A stretch of 64,000 bases of DNA, from the NCBI RefSeq assembly GCF_032854445.1, contig NW_027018056.1, positions 35,421 through 99,420 on the forward strand, read 5' to 3'. A model generated the notes under the pieces. The model searched no databases. It had not been told where the DNA came from and saw nothing but the letters and a program-made list of their open reading frames with translations. The first letter of the stretch is position 1, and every line of letters starts with the position of its first letter. Source of the stretch: Liolophura sinensis (Eukaryota; Mollusca; Polyplacophora; Chitonida; Chitonidae). The position numbers and the translations under genes were made by a program. Shown here piece after piece: positions 22,612-34,818 of this stretch.

Positions 22612-23577
22612 TCAACCTGGTCAAATCACTTTTCCCGTGCAGGATACAGGAGTGTTCATACTTTAATCATTAAAGACAGCCGACCGATGTGCTTTCTGTA
22701 TAGTAACTCTGACTGTACATGCGTGTCTACTAACACAAAAGTGCGGTCTGCTGCCGTAACTTACGTAATAGCAGATAATATGTACGCTACTCCAACACAA
22801 ACTGCTGCTCAATGTCTCTCTCTAAAACACTTGACTTGATCAACAATATAGTACTCACAACGAATTGGTCTTGGACATGTGTAAATGGCCGTGTAAATGT
22901 ACATGTATACATACATATATCCATATATCTGCATAAGTAAGCCCGAAAAATTAAAAAATTTATCTGATAGTTAAGAATATATAAATGTATATATGCATTT
23001 GGCCATGACACATTTAATATTCCAGTTCAATTACCGGATAAATTTCGAATTAAACTACAAATATTAGGGAACAATAAATATATGAAGTAGACGGGAAAAT
23101 GACGTCATTTTGTTTGTGTACCAAGCTACAGGGTACCAAAAGTGAAAAGTCACGGTTAACAAAACGTACAATCTATTTGTATTGTCTTTGACCATTTTTC
23201 AGTATCCTTCCAGTGAGCCCAAATCGTTGTTTATCCGATAAGTAGATAAATAATTACCATTCAAAACTATACGGAAGATTGGCCCTCATTTCTGATTAAT
23301 AGTTGTCTCCTTTAGGCAAATCCCAATTCTCTATATATAAGTTGAAAATACTCACCTTAGTGATAATATTTGTAAACAAACTGTCATTGTTAATAAATTC
23401 CTCATGATACTTTATTGTGCCAGTAACCCACCTCTCCCTATACGCTTCTGTCTGGGACTGGTGCTTCTGAGGACGTACTATGTACGCACCTTTACACCTC
23501 ATATTTTTTGTGATTTATTTTGAAATTCTTACTTGTATGTACTGGACTATGTTACACGTGATCTTACCGATAACTAC
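22612..23577 (+). other. LINE copy 2 inter-ORF spacer with 279-base extra segment
   Basis: The spacer contains 22873-23151, absent from copy 1. That segment is AT-rich with alternating purine-pyrimidine runs (GTACATGTATACATAC) and a perfect CRE palindrome TGACGTCA at 23100-23107. No terminal inverted repeats or flanking duplication are obvious at its ends, so it does not look like a MITE. No convincing coding frame; a 74-codon minus-strand frame here is not supported. Confidence 0.65.
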
Positions 23578-26523
23578 ATGCGTAATAAACAAAAATTCGA
23601 GCTGTTATCAAGTGAGTACGATGGTAACCAGGCTAGAACATGTGCTTCTTTCTTTCTTAAATGTTGTTACGTCATGGATTACCTAAGTCAATATCGTGTG
23701 GCAATCGGGACTTGGTATAACTTTGTGTGCTGTAAAAGCAGGGTGCACCTAATCAAACTTATAAACTTGCTGAATGAATTAACAGTGATTTGTAATGCTA
23801 CTGACTCTTTACTATTTTGTGTTATTATAGGTATTCTTTGTAGGTTAAACAACTTGAATTACGTTTTAATTGTCATTATCGCATTACTGCTGCGATGCGG
23901 AGATATACATAAAAATCCGGGACCACCAAGCTCGCATAACTTAAGATGTTGTCATTTTAATGCTAGGAGCCTTCTGGCTCAGTCTGATGATCAAATGTCA
24001 TCATATTCTAAGTTAGACGAAGTCTCAACCGTACTTGTAAATGAACATGATTACGATATTATTTGTGTAACAGAAACTTGGCTTAGTTCTGCCATACCAG
24101 ATGAAAGAGTTAATATAGAAGGGTACTACATTATAAGGAAAGGCAGAGATATTCATGGTGGGGGTGTTGCCATTTATTGTAAGTCATCATTGAATATCAC
24201 ACGCAGATTAGATCTTGAAAATGAAAATGAAATGCTATGGATTACAATTGAATTGTTCAATAGAAGTGTATTAGTTGCTGTATGTTACCGCCCTCCTAAC
24301 CAATCAACGGAATCACGGGATCTTTTTATTGATAACTTTGATTCTACTCTTACTTCTGTTATATCAGAAAACCCACATGCTTTACTAATATTTGGTGATT
24401 TTAACGATCGCTGCACTGATTGGAATAAATACCATGATAAGAGTGAATTAAAAATGAAACTTTTCGACCTTTTGGCTGGAAAAAATTTATTTCAAATACT
24501 GAATGAGCCGACAAGATATACGGAAGATAGTGCTTATTTATTAGATCTAATAATCACTGACAATATGAGATATGTAATAGATTACGGAGTGGCTTGTCCC
24601 ATGGCTAATCTTGACCACTGCACGATCTATTGTAAACTGGATGTTCTTTGCAATGATAAACCTAAATCTTTTAAAAGACATGTATGGGACCTTAAATGTG
24701 CTGATATAGACCGTCTACGTAACTTACTGTCTGTCTCACCCTGGGATATATGTGACGTTTTCACTGATATAAGTGACGAAGTGTATGCATGGTCAAATCT
24801 TTTTCTGTCATGCAGTAAGGAAACTATCCCAAATAAAGAAATTACCGTGAGACCTCGCGACAAGCCCTGGATGACCAATGATGTGCGATATAAGTTACGA
24901 ATTCGAAACAGATGCTTTAAAAAGTATAAAAGATCTAAAAATGAAAAAGATAAATTTCGCTTCTATATAGCCAGAAGGGAGGCCAACACAGCCAAAAGAG
25001 AGGCTATTCGTCGCTATGCTACACGTCTAAAAACCAAACTATCTGACCCAAATCTAGATACCAAGACTTACTGGTCTTCAATGAAATCAATGTTGGGTTC
25101 TAAAGCAAAACCTCCAATACCACCACTACTTGTAAATGGTAAAAATGTGTCCAGTGATATTGATAAGGCCAATGCTTTCTGTGCATTCTTTGCATCACAT
25201 TCTGACCTTCCATCTCCTGTCCCCGACTTGCCGGACTTCTCCTTCGTTACTACAACTCGTTTAAACAGTATACAAATAACTGAAAAGGAAGTCGGCCAGT
25301 GTCTCAGTTCGTTAAATACACAAAAGGCATCAGGTCCGGATGGGATCAGTAATTTTATGTTGCAGAGTGCAGCAGGAAGTATAACACCCTCGCTTACTAA
25401 ACTATTTAACTCTTCATTACAAAACGGCGTCTTTCCGTCCGCGTGGAAAAGGTGCCGCGTTTGCCCAGTATTTAAAAAAGGTGATCGACATTGTATTTCT
25501 AACTACAGACCAGTATGTCTTCATCCATCGATATCCAAAGTATTTGAAAAAGTCGTCTATAAACATTTATATCAATATCTTACGATAAACAATATTCTTA
25601 TTCCTCACAATGCAGGATTCAAAAGTGGTGATTCAACTATCTGTCAACTAACTAAAATCGTCCATAATATTTATAAAGGTTTAGACAACGGTAATGATAT
25701 GTGTTTGGTATTCTTGGATGTGAGCAAAGCCTTTGACAAGGTTTGGCACACAGGTTTACTATTTAAGTTGAGGCAGATGGGTATTGGAGGAATGTTACTG
25801 GCGTGGATAAATGATTACTTATCTGATCGATCAATCTCTGTTTGCCTCAACGGTAAAGAATCTAGCTCGAATCCTACGTACTCAGGAGTTCCTCAGGGCT
25901 CTGTACTTGGTCCTTTGTTGTTTCTTATCTTCATAAATGATATAAATACTAATATTGAATGTGACATAAATATATTTGCTGACGACACATCCTTGTTAGA
26001 AGAAATTAAAGATTTACCAGTCTCAGAAACTAGACTGAACCGTGACCTTAGCAAGTTAGCATCGTGGGCAAATCAATGGTGTGTCACATTCAATGCTCTT
26101 AAGACAGTTTATTTACTTGTATCATTAAAGGGAAATCCTTCCTATCCCAAACTGTATCTTAATGGCACGGAGGTGAAGAGCGTTCAGTCCCACAAACACC
26201 TTGGGATCTTTTTACAACACAATGGGAAATGGGACGAACACATTAGAAACTTAGTTAATAAATGTAACAAAAAACTGAGTATTCTCAACCGATGTAAGAA
26301 ATGCCTTACCCGAAAATGTTTGAAAACTCTATACTTCAGTCAAATAAGATCTACCATCGAATATGGTGACATCCTGTTTGATAATTGCGGTATAGTGTTG
26401 TCTCAAAAACTTGAAACAATTCAGCGAAGAGCTGCTCTTCTCTGTTCTGGGGGCCTACGTCGGACATCGTATAGTAAATTATTAAATGAACTAAGATGGG
26501 AACCCGCTTTATGTGAGACGTAG
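23578..26523 (+). CDS. LINE ORF2 copy 2: endonuclease-reverse transcriptase, C-terminally frameshifted
   Basis: Same protein as in copy 1, with the first ATG at 23578 and 981 codons. All endonuclease landmarks (FNARSL, VTETWL, GDFND, D346-H347) and RT landmarks (KASGPDG, FLDVSKAFDK, SGVPQGS, FADD) are present and uninterrupted. The only coding difference noted from copy 1 is Glu for Lys at residue 401 (GACGAAGTG), shared with copy 3. The frame stops at 26521-26523 after RWEPALCET because of the same extra base at RWEP. An intact RT core in all copies suggests the ancestor was active shortly before amplification. Confidence 0.93.
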   Translation: MRNKQKFELLSSEYDGNQARTCASFFLKCCYVMDYLSQYRVAIGTWYNFVCCKSRVHLIKLINLLNELTVICNATDSLLFCVIIGILCRLNNLNYVLIVIIALLLRCGDIHKNPGPPSSHNLRCCHFNARSLLAQSDDQMSSYSKLDEVSTVLVNEHDYDIICVTETWLSSAIPDERVNIEGYYIIRKGRDIHGGGVAIYCKSSLNITRRLDLENENEMLWITIELFNRSVLVAVCYRPPNQSTESRDLFIDNFDSTLTSVISENPHALLIFGDFNDRCTDWNKYHDKSELKMKLFDLLAGKNLFQILNEPTRYTEDSAYLLDLIITDNMRYVIDYGVACPMANLDHCTIYCKLDVLCNDKPKSFKRHVWDLKCADIDRLRNLLSVSPWDICDVFTDISDEVYAWSNLFLSCSKETIPNKEITVRPRDKPWMTNDVRYKLRIRNRCFKKYKRSKNEKDKFRFYIARREANTAKREAIRRYATRLKTKLSDPNLDTKTYWSSMKSMLGSKAKPPIPPLLVNGKNVSSDIDKANAFCAFFASHSDLPSPVPDLPDFSFVTTTRLNSIQITEKEVGQCLSSLNTQKASGPDGISNFMLQSAAGSITPSLTKLFNSSLQNGVFPSAWKRCRVCPVFKKGDRHCISNYRPVCLHPSISKVFEKVVYKHLYQYLTINNILIPHNAGFKSGDSTICQLTKIVHNIYKGLDNGNDMCLVFLDVSKAFDKVWHTGLLFKLRQMGIGGMLLAWINDYLSDRSISVCLNGKESSSNPTYSGVPQGSVLGPLLFLIFINDINTNIECDINIFADDTSLLEEIKDLPVSETRLNRDLSKLASWANQWCVTFNALKTVYLLVSLKGNPSYPKLYLNGTEVKSVQSHKHLGIFLQHNGKWDEHIRNLVNKCNKKLSILNRCKKCLTRKCLKTLYFSQIRSTIEYGDILFDNCGIVLSQKLETIQRRAALLCSGGLRRTSYSKLLNELRWEPALCET
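23899..23925 (+). other. 2A-like peptide motif GDIHKNPGP in ORF2 copy 2
   Basis: Identical motif and identical hydrophobic upstream context to copy 1, at residues 108-116. His replaces the Glu of the 2A consensus. Confidence 0.6.
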
Positions 26524-27203
26524 ATCCCACAGAATTCTTCTTTTCCCTAAAATTATAAATGGGCTATCGCCTCCTTATTTGAAAAAATTACTACCATGCG
26601 GAAATGAAGCTGTCGTCAGTACATACAATCTACGAAATAAGCACAACATCCGTCTTCCCAAAGGTCGTATCCAGTTGTACATGTCGTCATTTATTCCCCA
26701 AACAATTAAAGATTGGAATTCAATACGACTCTCTAGAAAAGCTTAAATCCTATCTTAAACCTAGTTTTGTTGACAGCATTACTATTTCCGTACTGTACGA
26801 TTCTTTTGTAACATTTTCCTCGATACTGTATTGTAGGATGCGGATGGGACTGAGCGCTCTTCACGCAGACTTATTTACCAATGGCCTTTCAGATAACCAG
26901 TCTGGTCATAAATGTAATTACAAATGTGAAAATTCTCATCATTTTCTTATTGAATGTCCCGCATATGCCGCTCAAAGGAAGCACATGTTCGACAGGTTTA
27001 CTAAAACGAATTCTCCAAATGCTCACTTATCTATTTTCCTTCCGCATTGCTCAAAACATATCTCAAATATTTTACTTTTTGGATCAAATGACCTATCTCT
27101 TAAAGACAATAAAACCATATTCTGTTCTGTGCACAAATTCGTTCAAGATACTCGAAGATTTATCCATCGTACTCACCAAATAGTTCAAACAAGCTCCTTT
27201 TAA
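26513..27203 (+). pseudogene. LINE ORF2 copy 2 C-terminal region, out of frame
   Basis: Colinear with the copy 1 C-terminal region. The RRRSHRILLF...GLSPPYLKKLLP part ends at 26746. After a second +1 shift the EKLKSYLKPSF...CNYKCENSHHFLIEC part, with the C-x3-C-x4-H-x4-C knuckle, ends at 27203. Both breaks are at the same bases as in copy 1. Confidence 0.82.
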
Positions 27204-27462
27204 GGTACAAAGTGCTAAGACTGAAACCCATTCCTAAATCTGTTTATATAATCGGTACTTAATGCAGTATATGAGTGTGTGCAGTATTGGATGCCTATGT
27301 GTATTGTAAATATTGTAAATATTTTATTCTTCACTATCAAGTTTTAATTATATAAATGTATGATGTATATAAGTTTGAGGAGACCCCCTAGTGATCCATG
27401 GGTTGTGGGATATCCTCAGTAAACAAATAAAGAATTAAATTAAAAATTAAATTAAATTAATA
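27204..27462 (+). terminator. LINE copy 2 3' UTR, possible hairpin, AATAAA and TTAAA-type tail
   Basis: The possible GAGGA/TCCTC hairpin is at 27377-27417, AATAAA at 27426-27431, followed by the TTAAA/ATTAA tail. No difference from copy 1 was noticed. Confidence 0.6.
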
Positions 27463-30400
27463 CTGCTGGTAAGAGGCTAATCCGACGTATTTTGTGACGA
27501 GAAATCGAATGGTGCAAACCGCGTTGCTCTCCGACCAATACTTTTGGCTGTAGCCACAAATGAATAATCAATGATGTCAAGATCACGTGCCCAGCAACGG
27601 CTCTTACTCCATGGAAACCAAGGAAATTTGCAATTTTTCAACAGCTGGAGATGCCTGGCCCAATTGCGCATCCTTTGGCACCTTATTGATGTGGGTCAGT
27701 GTTCAATTGTACTTTTTACAGCGGATTGTATCAAGTACCTTGTGTTTTTTTTATATACAAATGGTGTGGTTTTTCTACATGTAGATAAAGACATTGAGTT
27801 TGTCTTCGACTTAGGAGTAAGACATTTGCTGGGTGAGTTAAATGGGCTTGGCCCAAAGATTTGACGTCGTCTGGGCTACCGAAGGGCACATAACTTATAA
27901 TGAAATGTTGAATATAGTAATGACCAGTCGCGATTGTACATAGTTAATGTAGCCGATTTCAATTAGCAAAAAGACCAGGCAAAAATCCAAAAGTGGAAAA
28001 ACTGTTCCAATGCTGCTGGTAAGAGACTAATCCGACGTATTTTGTGACGAGAAATCGAATGGTGCAAACCGCGTTGCTCTCCGACCAATACTTTTGGCTG
28101 TAGCCACAAGTGAATAATCAATGATGTCAAGATCACGTGCCCAGCAACGGCTCTTACTCCATGGAAACCAAGGAAATTTGCAATTTTTCAACAGCTGGAG
28201 ATGCCTGGCCCAATTGCGCATCCTTTGGCACCTTATTGATGTGGGTCAGTGTTCAATTGTACTTTTTACAGCGGATTGTATCAAGTACCTTGTGGTTTTT
28301 TTATATACAAATGGTGTGGTTTTTCTACATGTAGATAAAGACATTGAGTTTGTCTTCGACTTAGAAGTAAGACATTTGCTGGGTGAGTTAAATGGGCTTG
28401 GCCCAAAGATTTGACGTCGTCTGGGCTACCGAAGGGCACATAACTTATAATGAAAAGTTGAATATAGTAATGACCAGTCGCGATTGTACATAGTTAATGT
28501 AGCCGAATTCAATTCGCAAAAAGACCAGGCAAAAATCCAAAAGTGGAAAAACTGTTCCAATGCTGCTGGTAAGAGGCTAATCCGACGTATTTTGTGACGA
28601 GAAATCGAATGGTGCAAACCGCGTTGCTCTCCGACCAATACTTTTGGCTGTAGCCACAAATGAATAATCAATGATGTCAAGATCACGTGCCCAGCAACGG
28701 CTCTTACTCCATGGAAACCAAGGAAATTTGCAATTTTTCAACAGCTGGAGATGCCTGGCCCAATTGCGCATCCTTTGGCACCTTATTGATGTGGGTCAGT
28801 GTTCAATTGTACTTTTTACAGCGGATTGTATCAAGTACCTTGTGTTTTTTTTATATACAAATGGTGTGGTTTTTCTACATGTAGATAAAGACATTGAGTT
28901 TGTCTTCGACTTAGAAGTAAGACATTTGCTGGGTGAGTTAAATGGGTTTGGCCCAAAGATTTGACGTCGTCTGGGCTACCGAAGGGCACATAACTTATAA
29001 TGAAAAATTGAATATAGTAATGACCAGTCGCGATTGTACATAGCTAATGTAGCCGATTTCAATAAGCAAAAAGACCAGGCAAAAATCCAAAAGTGGAAAA
29101 ACTGTTCCAATGCTGCTGGTAAGAGGCTAATCCGACGTATTTTGTGACGAGAAATCGAATGGTGCAAACCGCGTTGCTCTCCGACCAATACTTTTGGCTG
29201 TAGCCACAAATGAATAATCAATGATGTCAAGATCACGTGCCCAGCAACGGCTCTTACTCCATGGAAACCAAGGAAATTTGCAATTTTTCAACAGCTGGAG
29301 ATGCCTGGCCCAATTGCGCATCCTTTGGCACCTTATTGATGTGGGTCAGTGTTCAATTGTACTTTTTACAGCGGATTGTATCAAGTACCTTGTGTTTTTT
29401 TTATATACAAATGGTGTGGTTTTTCTACATGTAGATAAAGACATTGAGTTTGTCTTCGACTTAGGAGTAAGACATTTGCTGGGTGAGTTAAATGGGCTTG
29501 GCCCAAAGATTTGACGTCGTCTGGGCTACCGAAGGGCACATAACTTATAATGAAAAGTTGAATATAGTAATGACCAGTCGCGATTGTACATAGTTAATGT
29601 AGCCGATTTCAATTCGCAAAAAGACCAGGCAAAAATCCAAAAGTGGAAAAACTGTTCCAATGCTGCTGGTAAGAGACTAATCCGACGTATTTTGTGACGA
29701 GAAATCGAATGGTGCAAACCGCGTTGCTCTCCGACCAATACTTTTGGCTGTAGCCACAAGTGAATAATCAATGATGTCAAGATCACGTGCCCAGCAACGG
29801 CTCTTACTCCATGGAAACCAAGGAAATTTGCAATTTTTCAACAGCTGGAGATGCCTGGCCCAATTGCGCATCCTTTGGCACCTTATTGATGTGGGTCAGT
29901 GTTCAATTGTACTTTTTACAGCGGATTGTATCAAGTACCTTGTGTTTTTTTTATATACAAATGGTGTGGTTTTTCTACATGTAGATAAAGACATTGAGTT
30001 TGTCTTCGACTTAGAAGTAAGACATTTGCTGGGTGAGTTAAATGGGCTTGGCCCAAAGATTTGACGTCGTCTGGGCTACCGAAGGGCACATAACTTATAA
30101 TGAAAAGTTGAATATAGTAATGACCAGTCGCGATTGTACATAGTTAATGTAGCCGATTTCAATTCGCAAAAAGACCAGGCAAAAATCCAAAAGTAGAAAA
30201 ACTGTTCCAATGCTGCTGGTAAGAGGCTAATCCGACGTATTTTGTGACGAGAAATCGAATGGTGCAAACCGCGTTGCTCTCCGACCAATACTTTTGGCTG
30301 TAGCCACAAATGAATAATCAATGATGTCAAGATCACGTGCCCAGCAACGGCTCTTACTCCATGGAAACCAAGGAAATTTGCAATTTTTCAACAGCTGGAG

Positions 30401-33400
30401 ATGCCTGGCCCAATTGCGCATCCTTTGGCACCTTATTGATGTGGGTCAGTGTTCAATTGTACTTTTTACAGCGGATTGTATCAAGTACCTTGTGTTTTTG
30501 TTATATACAAATGGTGTGGTTTTTCTACATGTAGATAAAGACATTGAGTTTGTCTTCGACTTAGAAGTAAGACATTTGCTGGGTGAGTTAAATGGGCTTG
30601 GCCCAAAGATTTGACGTCGTCTGGGCTACCGAAGGGCACATAACTTATAATGAAAAGTTGAATATAGTAATGACCAGTCGCGATTGTACATAGTTAATGT
30701 AGCCGATTTCAATTAGCAAAATGAGCAGGCAAAAATCCAAAAGTGGAAAAACTGTTCCAATGCTGCTGGTAAGAGGCTAATCCGACGTATTTTGTGACGA
30801 GAAATCGAATGGTGCAAACCGCGTTGCTCTCCGACCAATACTTTTGGCTGTAGCCACAAATGAATAATCAATGATGTCAAGATCACGTGCCCAGCAACGG
30901 CTCTTACTCCATGGAAACCAAGGAAATTTGCAATTTTTCAACAGCTGGAGATGCCTGGCCCAATTGCGCATCCTTTGGCACCTTATTGATGTGGGTCAGT
31001 GTTCAATTGTACTTTTTACAGCGGATTGTATCAAGTACCTTTTGTTTTTTTTATATACAAATGGTGTGGTTTTTCTACATGTAGATAAAGACATTGAGTT
31101 TGTCTTCGATTTAGAAGTAAGACATTTGGTGGGTGAGTTAATTGGGCTTGGCCCAAAGATTTGACGTCGTCTGGGCTACCGAAGGGCACATAACTTATAA
31201 TGAAATGTTGAATATAGTAATGACCAGTCGCGATTGTACATAGTTAATGTAGCCGATTTCAATTAGCAAAAAGACCAGGCAAAAATCCAAAAGTAGAAAA
31301 ACTGTTCCAATGCTGCTGGTAAGAGGCTAATCCGACGTATTTTGTGACGAGAAATCGAATGGTGCAAACCGCGTTGCTCTCCGACCAATACTTTTGGCTG
31401 TAGCCACAAATGAATAATCAATGATGTCAAGATCACGTGCCCAGCAACGGCTCTTACTCCATGGAAACCAAAGAAATTTGCAATTTTTCAACAGCTGGAG
31501 ATGCCTGGCCCAATTGCGCATCCTTTGGCACCTTATTGATGTGGGTCAGTGTTCAATTGTACTTTTTACAGCGGATTGTATCAAGTGCCTTTTGTTTTTT
31601 TTATATACAAATGGTGTGGTTTTTCTGCATGTAGATAAAGACATTGAGTTTGTCTTCGACTTAGAAGTAAGACATTTGCTGGGTGAGTTAAATGGGCTTG
31701 GCCCAAAGATTTGACGTCGTCTGGGCTACCGAAGGGCACATAACTTATAATGAAAAGTTGAATATAGTAATGACCAGTCGCGATTGTACATAGTTAATGT
31801 AGCCGATTTCAATTAGCAAAATGAGCAGGCAAAAATCCAAAAGTGGAAAAACTGTTCCAATGCTGCTGGTAAGAGACTAATCCGACGTATTTTGTGACGA
31901 GAAATCGAATGGTGCAAACCGCGTTGCTCTCCGACCAATACTTTTGGCTGTAGCCACAAATGAATAATCAATGATGTCAAGATCACGTGCCCAGCAACGG
32001 CTCTTACTCCATGGAAACCAAGGAAATTTGCAATTTTTCAACAGCTGGAGATGCCTGGCCCAATTGCGCATCCTTTGGCACCTTATTGATGTGGGTCAGT
32101 GTTCAATTGTACTTTTTACAGCGGATTGTATCAAGTACCTTTTGTTTTTTTTATATACAAATGGTGTGGTTTTTATGCATGTAGATAAAGACATTGAGTT
32201 TGTCTTCGACTTAGAAGTAAGACATTTGTTGGGTGAGTTAAATGGGCTTGGCCCAAAGATTTGACGTCGTCTGGGCTACCGAAGGGCACATAACTTATAA
32301 TGAAAAGTTGAATATAGTAATGACCAGTCGCGATTGTACATAGTTAATGTAGCCGATTTCAATTCGCAAAAAGACCAGGCAAAAATCCAAAAGTAGAAAA
32401 ACTGTTCCAATGCTGCTGGTAAGAGGCTAATCCGACGTATTTTGTGACGAGAAATCGAATGGTGCAAACCGCGTTGCTCTCCAACCAATACTTTTGGCTG
32501 TAGCCACAAATGAATAATCAATGATGTCAAGATCACGTGCCCAGCAACGGCTCTTACTCCATGGAAACCAAGGAAATTTGCAATTTTTCAACAGCTGGAG
32601 ATGCCTGGCCCAATTGCGCATCCTTTGGCACCTTATTGATGTGGGTCAGTGTTCAATTGTACTTTTTACAGCGGATTGTATCAAGTACCTTGTGTTTTTT
32701 TTATATGCAAATGGTGTGGTTTTTCTACATGTAGATAAAGACATTAAGTTTGTCTTCGACTTAGAAGTAAGACATTTGCTGGGTGAGTTAAATGGGCTTG
32801 GCCCAAAGATTTGACGTCGTCTGGGCTACCGAAGGGCACATAACTTATAATGAAATGTTGAATATAGTAATGACCAGTCGCGATTGTACATAGTTAATGT
32901 AGCCGATTTCAATTCGCAAAAAGACCAGGCAAAAATCCAAAAGTAGAAAAACTGTTCCAATGCTGCTGGTAAGAGGCTAATCCGACGTATTTTGTGACGA
33001 GAAATCGAATGGTGCAAACCGCGTTGCTCTCCGACCAATACTTTTGGCTGTAGCCACAAATGAATAATCAATGATGTCAAGATCACGTGCCCAGCAACGG
33101 CTCTTACTCCATGGAAACCAAGGAAATTTGCAATTTTTCAACAGCTGGAGATGCCTGGCCCAATTGCGCATCCTTTGGCACCTTATTGATGTGGGTCAGT
33201 GTTCAATTGTACTTTTTACAGCGGATTGTATCAAGTACCTTGTGTTTTTTTTATATACAAATGGTGTGGTTTTTCTACATGTAGATAAAGACATTGAGTT
33301 TGTCTTCGACTTAGAAGTAAGACATTTGTTGGGTGAGTTAAATGGGCTTGGCCCAAAGATTTGACGTCGTCTGGGCTGCCGAAGGGCACATAACTTATAA

Positions 33401-33514
33401 TGAAAAGTTGAATATAGTAATGACCAGTCGCGATTGTACATAGTTAATGTAGCCGATTTCAATTAGCAAAGAGACCAGGCAAAAATCCAAAAGTGGAAAA
33501 ACTGTTCCAATGCT
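27463..33514. repeat. 550-bp satellite array, segment 3 (11 monomers)
   Basis: Exactly 11 monomers (6,052 bp) between LINE copies 2 and 3, four more than segment 2. Units 1 and 4 both carry GACTTAGGAGT. Units 2 and 5 carry AAGAGACTAATCC with CACAAGTGAATAA, so units 1-2 and 4-5 look like an internal three-unit duplication. Units 6-11 carry the markers TTTTTGTTATATAC, ATTTGGTGGGTGAG, TTCTGCATG, TTTTTATGCATG, ATATGCAAATGG and GGGCTGCCGA, matching the marker set of segment 2 with two neighbours in swapped order. No genes seen. Confidence 0.96.
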
Positions 33515-33757
33515 AACATAATTCACAAGATGGCGTCTATCGAATAAGGCGGACCAGTGAGAGGTGGTAATCCTGGCTGACTTGAGAGTTTCCCTAAGTT
33601 GATTCACATATGTTTGTGTGGATATGTTCTACATTTGGTAATTTGGGCAATCAAGCGTGAAGATAGAGTTTATGAAGCAGAGAATTGCTAAAATCAGTGA
33701 CTGCAAAAACAGTGCTTGTGACTTACCTGTTGATCCAGCCTGAACAACAACAACACC
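33515..33757 (+). promoter_or_regulatory. LINE copy 3 5' UTR with YY1-type site
   Basis: CAAGATGGCG lies at 33526-33535 (+12 to +21). The leader matches copy 1 at AAGGCGGACC, where copy 2 has AAAACGGACC. Promoter role inferred from motif and offset. Confidence 0.5.
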
Positions 33758-34818
33758 ATGAACCAACCTCGGATTGAGTCTCTCTTCAGTGGGGCGTGCA
33801 CTGAAAAGGTAACTGCTAGTACTAACTCTGATATAGTCCAAAATGAAAATTCGAAGACGTCACCTGGAATTCCTGCTAGTAGTAACCTTGCTCAGTCCTC
33901 AAGAACGGCAATATCAAGATTTTCAGGAAAACGTAAACTGAATCTGGTCGCCAAAAATCCCAGCATTAAAAGATTGAATTCATTACCCGACATTCAGTCC
34001 CTAATTTGTGCTGATCGATGTGAGGACGAAACCGAGTTATACGAGGTAACAAACGTCAAGGCTGGAACTGACACTAACTTTCTTACCGAGAGCATATTGA
34101 CACCTCAAGTCAGCAAACATCTAAATTGCCTAATCCTGAATGCTGTAGAAACGGCTTTAAAACCACTAATTGAGCTAGTATCGTCGAGTAAGAATGACAT
34201 AACAACCCTTGCACGTAAAAGTTGACAGTCTACAACTAGAAATTGCTGACAGGGATAAGACAATTTGTGAATGTAAGGCTGAAATATCATATCTAAAATC
34301 TGAACTGGCAATCGTCAATTCCCTACTCAGAAAAAGCTCAGAAGAAAATATGCGACAAAAGGATGAATTCCAGTCCCTTTTAGACAGCCGAACAATATAG
34401 TAGACGAGAGTGTCTGCGGATTTCTGGCCTTTCACTTCAACCAGGTGAAACGACTGATGACGCGGTGTGCCGACTTGCAAGTCATCTTAATATTGAAATG
34501 TGTAAAAAAGATATCTCGCGTTCACATTTTATTGGAAAAAACCAGTCCCAGATAATCGTTAGGTTTGTTTCGTACCGAACCAGATCTGAACTGATTAGAG
34601 CACGTCCATTACTGAAGAGCGCCAATGGTTACACAGGGGTGTATATAAATGAAGATCTCACGAAAACTAGGTATAAGCTCTTTAAAAGATTACTTCAAAA
34701 GAAGAAAGAAGGTGTGATTTTCTCAGCCTGGACACACGACGGAAATGTGTTCTATTGTTCCCAAGACGGGGGAGTGAAGGTGCAGGTGGCTTCTGAATGG
34801 AATCTCGAGAACATGTAA
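33758..34818 (+). pseudogene. LINE ORF1 copy 3, frame-broken
   Basis: The ATG at 33758 is intact. The N-terminal part ends at 34225, the coiled-coil frame at 34400, and the RRM-like plus basic C-terminal part at 34818. Both +1 breaks coincide with those of copies 1 and 2. Its amino-acid differences from copy 1 (Ser, Tyr and Asn changes) are those of copy 2. Full-length ORF1 protein is not expected without two frame changes. Confidence 0.85.

Larger units (their letters stand above)
21308..27462 (+). mobile_element. LINE (APE-type non-LTR retrotransposon), copy 2
   Basis: A 6,155-bp copy with the same satellite junctions as copy 1 (CCAATGCT or CAATGCT on the left, CTGCTGGTAAG on the right). 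It carries the same four frame lesions in ORF1 and ORF2. It keeps the ORF1 ATG and the 279-base spacer segment (22873-23151). Nearly identical to copy 3; single differences lie in the leader (AAAACGG for AAGGCGG) and in the spacer. Confidence 0.95.
21308..33514. repeat. Composite higher-order repeat: LINE + 11 monomers (12,207 bp)
   Basis: The distance from the start of LINE copy 2 to the start of copy 3 is 12,207 bp, equal to one LINE plus 11 monomers. The unit from copy 1 to copy 2 is 9,733 bp, one shorter LINE plus seven monomers. Same insertion base, same junction sequences, same four ORF lesions and same marker monomers on both sides show that LINE and satellite were multiplied together. 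Confidence 0.85.

Noticed and set aside
22787-23011. 74-codon minus-strand frame in the inter-ORF spacer of copies 2 and 3
   Set aside because: Spans the AT-rich extra block, has low-complexity composition, and is absent in copy 1.
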